64,000 nucleotides of DNA from assembly GCA_963700045.1 (NCBI GenBank), contig CAVOWK010000032.1, positions 186,001-250,000 on the forward strand. Reading direction: 5' to 3'. This document shows positions 19,251 through 26,964 of the stretch, in pieces. The notes under the pieces were generated by a model that was given only the letters and a program-made list of their open reading frames with translations, had not been told where the DNA came from and made no database searches. This DNA comes from RPQJ01 sp963700045. GTDB lineage: Bacteria > Pseudomonadota > Gammaproteobacteria > Steroidobacterales > Steroidobacteraceae. Position 1 is the first letter of the stretch, and each line of letters opens with the position of its first letter. The position numbers and the translations under genes are program-made.

Positions 19251-20033
19251 TCAATGCTGCCGCTCGACGATCATCTTCTTGATCTCCGCGATGGCCTTCG
19301 ACGGATTGAGGTCCTTCGGGCAGGCCTGCGCGCAGTTCATGATCGTGTGGCAACGATACAGGCGGAACGGGTCTTCGAGTTCGTCGAGGCGCTCGCCCGT
19401 GGCCTCGTCACGCGTGTCGATGATCCAGCGGTACGCGGCGAGCAGCGCCGCAGGGCCGAGGAAACGGTCGCTGTTCCACCAGTACGAAGGGCAACTCGTC
19501 GAGCAGCAGGCGCACAGGATGCAGGCCGACGGACGGTCGATCTTCTCCTGGTCTTCCTTCGACTGCAGTCGCTCACGGTCGGGCGGCGCCGGCGTGCGCG
19601 TCTGCAGCCACGGCTTTACCGAAGCGTACTGCGCGTAGAAGTTGGTGAGGTCGGGCACCAGGTCCTTGATCACCGGCAGGTGCGGCAACGGGTAGATCTT
19701 CGCGTCGCCCTTGATCTCGCCGATGGCCTTGGTGCACGCCAGCGTGTTCACGCCGTCGATGTTCATTGCGCACGACCCGCAGATGCCTTCGCGGCACGAG
19801 CGGCGGAACGTCAGCGTCGAGTCAACCTCGTTCTTGATCTTGATCAGCGCGTCGAGAACCATCGGGCCGCAGCTGTCGATGTCGACCTGGTAGGTATCGA
19901 CGCGCGGCTTCTGCTTCGAGTCGGGGTCGAAGCGATAAATGCGGAACGTCTTGACGTTCCTCGCACCCGCCGGGGCCGCGTGACTCTTGCCGGGCTGCAC
20001 GCGGGAATTCTCGGGAAGTCTGAATTGGGGCAT
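19251..20033 (-). CDS. sdhB: Succinate dehydrogenase iron-sulfur subunit
   Basis: SdhB carries the three Fe-S clusters that pass electrons from FAD to ubiquinone. The 260-residue product has the 2Fe-2S cysteines in CREGICGSC and a later LAC, and the 4Fe-4S/3Fe-4S cysteines in CILCACCSTSCPSYWW and CHTIMNCAQACPKDLNP. All ligands are present. It lies 17 bases after sdhA. Confidence 0.97.
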   Translation of the reverse strand: MPQFRLPENSRVQPGKSHAAPAGARNVKTFRIYRFDPDSKQKPRVDTYQVDIDSCGPMVLDALIKIKNEVDSTLTFRRSCREGICGSCAMNIDGVNTLACTKAIGEIKGDAKIYPLPHLPVIKDLVPDLTNFYAQYASVKPWLQTRTPAPPDRERLQSKEDQEKIDRPSACILCACCSTSCPSYWWNSDRFLGPAALLAAYRWIIDTRDEATGERLDELEDPFRLYRCHTIMNCAQACPKDLNPSKAIAEIKKMIVERQH

Positions 20034-20050
20034 CGGATGCTTCGCAGGGG

Positions 20051-21841
20051 TTAGTAGGTACGGGCCTTCGGCGGGATGGATTCGACGTCGCTGGTGAGCG
20101 TGTTCAGGTGCACCGGGCGGTAGTCGATGCAGACCTTGCCCGCGGCATCGACCCAGGCCAGCGTGTGCTTGAGCCAGGTCACGTCGTCGCGGTCCTTGAA
20201 GTCTTCACGGGCATGGGCGCCGCGGCTTTCCTTGCGGTTGGCCGCCGACGACATCGTCACCAGCGCCTGCGCCAGCAGGTTGTCGAGCTCGAGCGTCTCG
20301 ATCAGGTCCGTGTTCCAGATCAGCGACCGATCCGCCACCTGCACGTCGGCGAACGAGGCGAAGACAGCATCGAGTTTCTGCACGCCTTCATCGAGCGACT
20401 CGCCGGTGCGGAAGACCGCCGCGTGGTTCTGCATCACACGCTGCATGTCGAGACGAATCTCCGACGTGCGCCGCGGGCCCTTGGCATTGCGGAACTTGTC
20501 GAGCCGGCTGATGGCCAGCTCGCCCGCGTCCTTCGGCAGCAGCCTGTGCGACGTGCCGGGCCTGACCGTCTTGCCGCAATGATGCGCAGCCGCACGACCG
20601 AACACCACGAGGTCGAGCAGTGAATTGGAGCCGAGGCGGTTCGCGCCGTGCACCGACACGCACGCCGCCTCCCCCACGGCCATGAGGCCCGGGACGACCG
20701 AATCCGGATTGCCGTTGCGCAAGGTGACCACTTCGCCGTGCACGTTGCAGGGAATCCCGCCCATGTTGTAGTGCACGGTCGGCAGCACCGGGATCGGTTC
20801 GCGCGTCACGTCGACGCCCGAGAAAATGCGCGCCGTTTCGGCGATACCCGGCAGGCGCTCGTGGATCACGGCGGCGCCGAGGTGTTCGAGGTGCAGGTGG
20901 ATGTGGTCCTTGTGGGCACCGACACCCCGGCCCTCGCGAATCTCGATCGTCATCGAGCGACTCACGACGTCGCGCGAAGCGAGGTCCTTCGCGTTCGGCG
21001 CGTAGCGCTCCATGAAGCGTTCGCCCGCGGAATTGGTGAGGTAACCGCCTTCGCCGCGCGAGCCCTCGGTGATGAGGCAACCTGCACCGTAAATGCCGGT
21101 CGGGTGGAACTGCACGAACTCCATGTCCTGCAGCGGCAGGCCGGCGCGCAGCGCCATGCCACCGCCGTCACCCGTGCAGGTGTGCGCCGAGGTGCACGAA
21201 AAGTACGCGCGACCGTAGCCGCCCGTGGCCAGAATCACGGTGTGCGCACGGAAGCGATGCAACTGGCCCGTGGACATGTCGAGCGCCACGACGCCGCGGC
21301 ACGCGCCGTCTTCCATGATCAGGTCGACGGCGAAATATTCGATGAAGAAGCGTGCCTGGTGCTTGAGCGACTGCTGGTACAGCGTGTGCAGCATCGCATG
21401 ACCGGTGCGGTCCGCCGCGGCGCACGTGCGCTGTGCAATGCCTTTGCCGTAATGGGTCGTCATGCCGCCGAACGGGCGCTGGTAGATCTTGCCGTCCTCG
21501 GTGCGCGAGAACGGCAGGCCATAGTGCTCGAGTTCGAGGATCGCCGCAGGGGCTTCCTTGCACATGAACTCGATCGCGTCCTGGTCGCCGAGCCAGTCCG
21601 AACCCTTGATGGTGTCGTAGAAGTGGAAGCGCCAGTCGTCTTCGCCCATGTTGCCGAGCGCGGCGCTGATGCCACCCTGCGCGGCGACCGTGTGGCTGCG
21701 CGTCGGGAACACCTTGCTGATGCATGCCGTGTTGAGGCCCTGCTCGGCCAGGCCGAAGGTGGCGCGCAGTCCCGCGCCGCCGGCGCCGACGACGACGACG
21801 TCGTACGTATGATCGGTGAACGCGTAATCCGCAATGGTCAT
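20051..21841 (-). CDS. sdhA: Succinate dehydrogenase flavoprotein subunit
   Basis: SdhA oxidises succinate to fumarate with covalently bound FAD. The 596-residue product has the FAD-binding GAGGAG at 19-24 and H50 in PTRSHTVAAQGG, the histidine that takes the covalent flavin. RPFGGMTTHYGKG and the C-terminal HAREDFKDRDD are also family marks. The ATG at 21841 overlaps the sdhD stop as ATGA; open codons further upstream belong to sdhD and sdhC read out of frame. Confidence 0.97.
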   Translation of the reverse strand: MTIADYAFTDHTYDVVVVGAGGAGLRATFGLAEQGLNTACISKVFPTRSHTVAAQGGISAALGNMGEDDWRFHFYDTIKGSDWLGDQDAIEFMCKEAPAAILELEHYGLPFSRTEDGKIYQRPFGGMTTHYGKGIAQRTCAAADRTGHAMLHTLYQQSLKHQARFFIEYFAVDLIMEDGACRGVVALDMSTGQLHRFRAHTVILATGGYGRAYFSCTSAHTCTGDGGGMALRAGLPLQDMEFVQFHPTGIYGAGCLITEGSRGEGGYLTNSAGERFMERYAPNAKDLASRDVVSRSMTIEIREGRGVGAHKDHIHLHLEHLGAAVIHERLPGIAETARIFSGVDVTREPIPVLPTVHYNMGGIPCNVHGEVVTLRNGNPDSVVPGLMAVGEAACVSVHGANRLGSNSLLDLVVFGRAAAHHCGKTVRPGTSHRLLPKDAGELAISRLDKFRNAKGPRRTSEIRLDMQRVMQNHAAVFRTGESLDEGVQKLDAVFASFADVQVADRSLIWNTDLIETLELDNLLAQALVTMSSAANRKESRGAHAREDFKDRDDVTWLKHTLAWVDAAGKVCIDYRPVHLNTLTSDVESIPPKARTY

Positions 21842-22227
21842 GCCTGGGCTCCGAACGCGATGCGCAACACGGCGAGGATGCCGATCAGGGCGGCCACGAC
21901 CAGCGCGAACTTGAGTGCGACCAGCACGACCAGACGCGTGCCCTTGTCGCTGATGTAATCCTCGAACACGACCTGCAGGCCCAGCTGCGCGTGATACGCG
22001 GCGACTGCGATGAGCAGCAGCGCCATCACCGCCGAGAACGGCGAATGCAGCCAGCCGGTCACCGCCGCGTGCGGGGCGCCTGCACCCAGCAGCGCCAGCG
22101 ACGCGATGAACCAGAAACCGAGGATGACGAGCGCAACGGCCGTGACACGCTGCGAATACCAGTGACCGGAACCGCCCTTGGCGGAACCGAGGCCGAGCAC
22201 GCGACCGAGCGGGCTGCGCAGGCTCAT
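21838..22227 (-). CDS. sdhD: Succinate dehydrogenase membrane anchor subunit SdhD
   Basis: This 129-residue anchor has three membrane segments (about 28-50, 62-82, 100-122). GSGHWYSQRVTA lies at the start of the first, and AYHAQLGLQVVFEDYI carries the heme-side histidine of helix two. With SdhC it binds heme b and ubiquinone. A GGAGG precedes the ATG at 22227, which overlaps the sdhC stop by 4 bases. Confidence 0.93.
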   Translation of the reverse strand: MSLRSPLGRVLGLGSAKGGSGHWYSQRVTAVALVILGFWFIASLALLGAGAPHAAVTGWLHSPFSAVMALLLIAVAAYHAQLGLQVVFEDYISDKGTRLVVLVALKFALVVAALIGILAVLRIAFGAQA

Positions 22228-22619
22228 GCCACACCTCCGAGCGAGGCGCCGAGCACGATCCACAGCACCGCCGTCAGCACGACCGCGCCGATCGCCGCTG
22301 CCCAGCCGGTCTTGCGCGCAATGGGAAGTTCGAAACCGTACCCGGCGTCCCAGAAGAGGTGTCGGATGCCATTCAGCAGGTGGTAGGAGAATGAGAACAA
22401 TCCGCCGATGAGCAGCAGCCTGAACAGCGGCGAACCGAGCGTGGCAAGTGCCGCGGCGTAACGTTCGGGTCCGGAGGCTGCGGCGGCCAGCCAGTAGACC
22501 AGCACGAAAAAGCACAGGCTGAGCAGGACGCCAGTGATCCGGTGCAGGATCGACAGGGTGTTGGTGTATTGCCAACGGTACTGCATGAACGGGGACAGCG
22601 GCCGCTCGGGCTGCGCCAT
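22224..22619 (-). CDS. sdhC: Succinate dehydrogenase cytochrome b556 subunit SdhC
   Basis: This 131-residue membrane subunit has the SILHRITGVLLS motif at the start of helix one (residues about 23-34), and SYHLLNGIRHLFWDAG near residues 78-93, which holds the heme-ligand histidine. Three membrane segments are apparent. It follows the SDHAF4-like gene by 30 bases and starts the sdhC-D-A-B order. Confidence 0.94.
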   Translation of the reverse strand: MAQPERPLSPFMQYRWQYTNTLSILHRITGVLLSLCFFVLVYWLAAAASGPERYAAALATLGSPLFRLLLIGGLFSFSYHLLNGIRHLFWDAGYGFELPIARKTGWAAAIGAVVLTAVLWIVLGASLGGVA

Positions 22620-22649
22620 GACGCTACCTCTCCTCTGGAATCCGGTACG

Positions 22650-22838
22650 CTAGAAGTCGATGCAGCGCCCCGCCTTCTCCCAGTCCCCGAACCGCGTGGG
22701 CTCGGGTCCGTCCCGACCTCCGATTTCGCGCGGCAGGGCCGGCGGCTGCGGAGTTGCCTGGGATTGCGGCCCGACCTTGGGCGACGCGGCCGGCGGGTCG
22801 ATCTGGTGGGCGGTCTGCTCGTCGTGCGAAGGCTTCAT
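22650..22838 (-). CDS. SDHAF4/DUF1674-type succinate dehydrogenase assembly factor
   Basis: This small protein ends with REIGGRDGPEPTRFGDWEKA followed by GRCIDF, the full DUF1674 signature (GEIGGPkGPEPTRYGDWErkGR..DF). In mitochondria the homologue SDHAF4 binds flavinylated SdhA and helps it join SdhB. I use ATG 22838 (62 residues); a GTG at 22880 would add 14 residues. The conserved part is only the last 30 or so residues; the N-terminus is low-complexity and proline-rich. It is first in the sdh series, immediately before sdhC, which supports a role in SDH assembly. Confidence 0.85.
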   Translation of the reverse strand: MKPSHDEQTAHQIDPPAASPKVGPQSQATPQPPALPREIGGRDGPEPTRFGDWEKAGRCIDF

Positions 22839-22936
22839 GTTCAGCCAGTGATCTTGCCAGATGTTGCCTATGTTCTCCACCGAGCGCTTGGGCTATGGTC
22901 CCGCCGTCCAGGCTGAAATCGAACCCGGATTGAACG

Positions 22937-23866
22937 ATGAATGAAGATCCCACGCAGGCCCTGCGCGCAGTGCTGTTGCCCGGTTTCGGCGTACTGCGCA
23001 TAGGCGGGGCCGACGCCGCGACGTTTCTGCAGGGCCAGTTCACCAACGACGTGCGCCTGCTGGCGGACGGCCGGACCCAGGTGTCGGCCTGCTGCACCAA
23101 CCAGGGACGCGTCATTGCGCTCGCGCGCTTCCGCCAGACCGACGACGCGATCTACGCGCTGTTGCCCGCGGACATGCTTGGCACGGTGGCTACGCACCTG
23201 CGCAAGTTCGTGCTGCGCTCCAAGGTGGAGATTCTGCAGGCCGCAGACCTGAACGTCGGCGCGCTCCTCACCGGCGACGCCGCTGCAGCGGCGCAGGCAC
23301 ACCGCGTGTTCGACGAGGCAGCGCTCACGCTGTCACCCGTGCCGCTCGCGGGCGCGACCGAAGTCGTGACGTTTCAGTACGCGCCCGGCCGTGAAGTCAT
23401 CGCGGCACCGCCCGTTGCGTGGCGCTCGATCAGCGGACTCTCGCTCAGTCGACCCAGCCTGCGGGGACAGGTCGAGTGGCTCGCCGCGGACATCGCCGCG
23501 GGACTGCCGCACGTGTTCGCCGCCACGTCGGAGCAGTTCATTCCGCAGATGTTGAACCTCGACCTGATCGGCGGCGTCAGCTTCACCAAAGGCTGCTACA
23601 CGGGACAGGAGATTGTCGCGCGGACGCACCACCTCGGGCGCGTCAAGCGGCGCACGCTGCGGTTTCACCTCGCGTCCGGCCCCGCGCCGGCGCCACTGTC
23701 GAGCCTGCTGCTCGACGGAGCCAAGGCAGCGGACGTGCTGCTGACGGCCGAGACGGCCGACGGCATCGAACTGCTGGCCGTCACCAATCTCGATGCAGCG
23801 GCCAAGCCGCTGCAGCTGGAGGACGGGCGCGTCGCCGAACCGCGGGCGCTCCCATATGGCTTGTAG
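22937..23866 (+). CDS. ygfZ: YgfZ/GcvT-like folate-binding Fe-S protein
   Basis: YgfZ is a folate-dependent factor that supports certain Fe-S enzymes such as the tRNA thiomethylase MiaB. The 309-residue product has the signature KGCYTGQE at 218-225 with its conserved cysteine C220. The N-terminal FLQGQFTNDV resembles aminomethyltransferase folds. It is divergent from the SDHAF4-like gene, with 56-98 bases between starts. Its stop codon TAG at 23864-23866 lies inside a GGGGATA repeat copy. Confidence 0.94.
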   Translation: MNEDPTQALRAVLLPGFGVLRIGGADAATFLQGQFTNDVRLLADGRTQVSACCTNQGRVIALARFRQTDDAIYALLPADMLGTVATHLRKFVLRSKVEILQAADLNVGALLTGDAAAAAQAHRVFDEAALTLSPVPLAGATEVVTFQYAPGREVIAAPPVAWRSISGLSLSRPSLRGQVEWLAADIAAGLPHVFAATSEQFIPQMLNLDLIGGVSFTKGCYTGQEIVARTHHLGRVKRRTLRFHLASGPAPAPLSSLLLDGAKAADVLLTAETADGIELLAVTNLDAAAKPLQLEDGRVAEPRALPYGL

Positions 23867-23886
23867 GGGATAGGGGTTGTTCGGAA
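23865..23886. repeat. GGGGATAGGGGTT half-element
   Basis: AGGGGATAGGGGTT, then two bases, then CGGAA matches 20 of 22 positions of the arm of the long hairpin at 32434-32547. It begins in the ygfZ stop codon. I did not find a full inverted partner downstream, so this appears to be a single arm. Confidence 0.6.
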
Positions 23887-24143
23887 TCGCGGCATCGCCG
23901 CATGCGTTACCTTTCCCGCTACGGCGCGAGATGTCGACCGCAAGGCCGGGGAAGGGCCTTCGCGCAAGCAAGCCGCTTCAGACCAACCGCTAAACCCTTC
24001 GCTCTGTCACCAATTCGTGTTGGTGAGCCGCCGACGCTGTTCCGATAGCAGACGTTGCAGGGGCGAGTTCGACCCCGAGCCGACGTTCTCGCTTGGCGAC
24101 TGCAGCCGTTCACTTCACGCGATGGACACGCGGGTAGCCCGCC
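23887..24143. other. Non-coding stretch downstream of ygfZ
   Basis: No gene is recognisable here. A 7-bp-stem hairpin TCACCAA-TTCGTG-TTGGTGA lies at 24007-24026. The rest has no coding pattern and no similarity I can name. Together with the pseudogene beside it this is the longest gene-free stretch of the window. Confidence 0.5.
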
Positions 24144-24383
24144 CTAGAACTGTCCCTGGTCCACGTCTTTGATGAACGTCGAAGTAGGTTTCCTGATCGT
24201 CATACATCGCCATATGGGAGCCGCTGGAACAATAGAGGTTCGCCCTTTGCCCCAGAGTCCGGCCATCTTCTCCATGTTCAGGCGGGCAAACGCGCGATTC
24301 ACTGGGTCGGGCCACTGATCAGGGGGCATTCGCAGAATATGCGGCGCGTAATGATTCGGGACCAGCAGCTCCAGATAACGCGG
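24144..24383 (-). pseudogene. Decayed proline-iminopeptidase-type alpha/beta hydrolase
   Basis: Three blocks of the C-terminal half of a proline iminopeptidase-family hydrolase survive. Block 1 (24383-24261) reads PRYLELLVPNHYAPHILRMP and then PDQWPDPVNRAFARLN. Block 2 (24246-24181), in another frame, reads LYCSSGSHMAMYDDQETYF, with the catalytic histidine region GSH. Block 3 (24176-24144), back in the first frame, reads FIKDVDQGQF and the stop. Only 14 bases separate blocks 1 and 2 where intact relatives have roughly 60 codons, and 4 bases separate blocks 2 and 3 where a few codons are expected. The nucleophile half is not recognisable. The gene is dead, by deletions and frame changes. Confidence 0.75.
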
Positions 24384-24624
24384 GCGCCCCAGTGGACTGT
24401 GCGATTGGGCGTATCGTTGCTGGTGCCCGGCAGCTGAGCCAGCCATCGCGAGACTGTCCTTCCTGACAGAGGGGTGACTCGAGCACGCCCGCCCTGCTCA
24501 GTGGAGCAAGAGATGCAAAGACCGTTCGCCGGAATACAGGCCAACCCGGGCCCGTGCCGCAGCTCACTGAGGCGGGTCAATTCTCGATGCAAGACCCGGA
24601 TCAGCTTTCAGTGCAAATCAACAG
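24384..24624. other. Non-coding stretch between pseudogene and abgT
   Basis: Short open frames exist on the minus strand, but none resembles a known protein. It may contain unrecognisable remains of the N-terminal half of the hydrolase pseudogene. Nothing else is visible. Confidence 0.4.
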
Positions 24625-26349
24625 TCAGCCGCCCGGGGCGAAGGTGAGCGGCGCCGTCGGGCCGAGCGGCAGACCCGTGAAGTACCACACGACCAGCAGC
24701 GCGGTCCACGTGACGCCGAGCGCCAGCGAGTACGGCACCATGAGCGAGATCAGCGTGCCCAGGCCGGCGGCGGGCCGGTACCGCTGCAGCACGGCGAGCA
24801 CGATGAGCATGTAGGAATTGAGCGGCGTGACGATGTTCACCACGGAGTCGCCGATGCGGTAGGCAGCCGTCGTGAGCTCGGGGCTCATGCCGACGATCAT
24901 GAACATCGGCACGAAGATCGGCGCCAGCACGCCGAACTTCGACAGCATGCCGCTCATCGCGAAGTCGCCGAGCACGACGACCATGACGAACAGCACGATC
25001 AGCAGCGGGATCGGCAGCGCCGCGTCGAAGAGCAGCGAGCCGCCCGCGTAGGCAAGCATGCGGTCCATCTGCGAGTAGGCGAAGTAGTTCACGAACTGCG
25101 CGAGGAAAAAGAGGATCACGAGCACCGGCACGATCGAGCGGATGCCGTGGTTCAGCGCCGCGACGAAGTTCGCCTGGGTCCGCAGCGTGCCGGTCATCCG
25201 GCCGTAGACCATGCCGGGCAGCAGGAACGACAGCAGGATCATCGGCACGATGACCTGCGACCAGCGCGGCCCCGGCGCCTCCACCAGCCGCCCTGGGGCT
25301 GCGCCCGCGACGACCGAGAGCGGCTCGCGCGCGAGCACGGTAGCGCCCTCCGCCGCCGGCGTGCCCGCGGGAGCGACGTCGACCGGTTGCTGCACGAGCA
25401 CCCGTCCGTTCGCGAGCGTCGGCTGCCCCGGACCGTGCAGCGGCGAGCCCGGCGCCCAGATCAGCGCCGCGAACACGGCGAGCACTGCCGCCATCGTCGC
25501 CAGCGACCACCTGAGCGCGCGACGTTCGGGGGGCGCGAGCGTCATGTCCGCGAGTTCGCCGTCACCGCCCGCCTGCGGCTCTCCCGGGCGCAGCCGTACG
25601 AGGCGCGGCTCGACGACGCGGTCCGTCACCCACCAGCCGACGGCGGTCACGACGACGGCCGAGACGAGCTTGAAATAGAAGTTGTGCAGGATCGTCACCG
25701 AATAAGTTGGGTCGATGACGTGCGCAGCCTCCTGCGCGAATCCCGTGAGGACGCCGTCCCCGCCCGTCGGGAACAGGCCGCCGCCGAAGCCGCCCGCCAC
25801 ACCGCAGAAGGCCGCCGCGAGCCCCGCGACGGGGTGCCGCCCCGCCGCAAGGAACAGCGCCGCGGCGAGCGGCGGCAGGATCACGTAGCCCGCGTCGCTC
25901 GCGACCGAGCTGTTCGCGCCCAGGAACACGATGACGGGCGTGAGCAGGCGCGCGGGCGTCACGAACGCGAGCTGACGCATCAATGCAGAGAAGAAGCCGA
26001 ACTTCTCGGCCAGACCGATACCGAGCATCGACACGAACACCAGCGGCAGCGCCGGCATCGTCGCGAAATTGCGCAGCATCGAGGAGAACATGAAGTAGAG
26101 CCCCTCGGCGGTGAGGAGGCTTCGGGGCTCGATCGCCGCACCGGCCGCGACGAGCGTGACACTCACGCCCTCGGGTCCCGTCATCGCGACCGGCTTGAGC
26201 GGCTGCACGCTCCAGCCGACCGCTGCGCCGAGCGCGGAGCCGAGCACCACGAAGAAGGCGAGCCAGCAGAACAGTATCGGCGGCTCGGGCAGCTTGTTGC
26301 CGAGCCGCTCGATCTGGTCGAGCAGCGACGTTCGGGAGCGATCGGACAT
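24625..26349 (-). CDS. AbgT-family transporter
   Basis: AbgT transporters move p-aminobenzoyl-glutamate, and some export sulfonamides. The 574-residue inner-membrane protein starts with LLDQIERLGNKLPEPPILFC and has the family motif SSVASDAGYVILPPLAAALF near residue 147, then GVAGGFGGGLFPTGGDG. A second motif set lies in the C-terminal half (SPELTTAAYRIGDSVVNIVT). It is about 60 residues longer than Escherichia coli AbgT. The extra part is a proline/alanine-rich loop near residues 318-385. No abgA/abgB hydrolase genes are next to it, so its substrate is open. Confidence 0.9.
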   Translation of the reverse strand: MSDRSRTSLLDQIERLGNKLPEPPILFCWLAFFVVLGSALGAAVGWSVQPLKPVAMTGPEGVSVTLVAAGAAIEPRSLLTAEGLYFMFSSMLRNFATMPALPLVFVSMLGIGLAEKFGFFSALMRQLAFVTPARLLTPVIVFLGANSSVASDAGYVILPPLAAALFLAAGRHPVAGLAAAFCGVAGGFGGGLFPTGGDGVLTGFAQEAAHVIDPTYSVTILHNFYFKLVSAVVVTAVGWWVTDRVVEPRLVRLRPGEPQAGGDGELADMTLAPPERRALRWSLATMAAVLAVFAALIWAPGSPLHGPGQPTLANGRVLVQQPVDVAPAGTPAAEGATVLAREPLSVVAGAAPGRLVEAPGPRWSQVIVPMILLSFLLPGMVYGRMTGTLRTQANFVAALNHGIRSIVPVLVILFFLAQFVNYFAYSQMDRMLAYAGGSLLFDAALPIPLLIVLFVMVVVLGDFAMSGMLSKFGVLAPIFVPMFMIVGMSPELTTAAYRIGDSVVNIVTPLNSYMLIVLAVLQRYRPAAGLGTLISLMVPYSLALGVTWTALLVVWYFTGLPLGPTAPLTFAPGG

Positions 26350-26567
26350 CGGGGTGTTATCTGGCGATCTTTGGCCCAGCCCAACCAGATCGTAGCGACA
26401 AGGGGCCCGGATTCACAGGCCGAACACCCGGCCCGCAGCCACGCCAATCGTCCGGGAATTCGGTATCACTTCGAAAAACCCGAAATCTGGTTCTGTTTAT
26501 ATCTGCTTTCTTCGAATATCAGAAGACCGGATGATCCGCGCTGCCGCTCCACAATCAGGAAACGACC
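26350..26567. other. Divergent intergenic region, AT-richer than its surroundings
   Basis: This 218-base gap separates the divergent abgT and small membrane protein genes. Its right half (about 26460-26530) is noticeably A/T rich for this genome, with TTCGAAAAACCCGAAA and TTTATATCTGCTTTCTTCGA, and probably holds promoters. I looked for a manganese (yybP-ykoY) riboswitch because of the TerC gene downstream and did not see its conserved core. Confidence 0.4.
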
Positions 26568-26951
26568 GTGTTCTACGCGATCAGCTGGTCCGTGACGTTC
26601 ATTCTTCTCGCGCTTTGGTCGCTCGCAGCCTGGGCGTTCCACTCGATCGCGGCATGGACGGTCTCGAATGCGGGCGTCCTGGCTGAAGGTTCAGGGGCGA
26701 TCGAGAGCTTACGTGTGCCGGATTGGCTCGCGCCCTGGATTCCACCCGAGCTCGCTCTCGCATTCACTTCCATGCTGTCCGCTTCAAGTCCGGCCATTGA
26801 AGCCGCTCTCAACCAGGCACCCGCCTTGGCGGGCGGGCTGTCGGTGGCAATCTGGGCAGTTTGGGGAATCGGCAGCGCCGCGATCGTCATCCTGGGCCTG
26901 GTGTGCAGCCGATTGATCACGGTACTGCGCCGTCGCGCGTCGACGCGATAA
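26568..26951 (+). CDS. Small membrane protein of unknown function, paired with TerC
   Basis: The 127-residue protein has a membrane segment at about residues 5-27 and another at about 88-115, with a loop between that contains VPDWLAPWIPPEL. The start is GTG 26568, with AGGA 8 bases upstream. It ends 13 bases before the terC-type gene on the same strand. No function can be assigned. The short gap suggests co-transcription with TerC. Confidence 0.75.
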   Translation: MFYAISWSVTFILLALWSLAAWAFHSIAAWTVSNAGVLAEGSGAIESLRVPDWLAPWIPPELALAFTSMLSASSPAIEAALNQAPALAGGLSVAIWAVWGIGSAAIVILGLVCSRLITVLRRRASTR

Positions 26952-26964
26952 TTAAGCCCCTCCA

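Noticed and set aside
26350..26567. Manganese (yybP-ykoY) riboswitch before the TerC pair
   Set aside because: The conserved core motifs and paired arms of that riboswitch were not seen.
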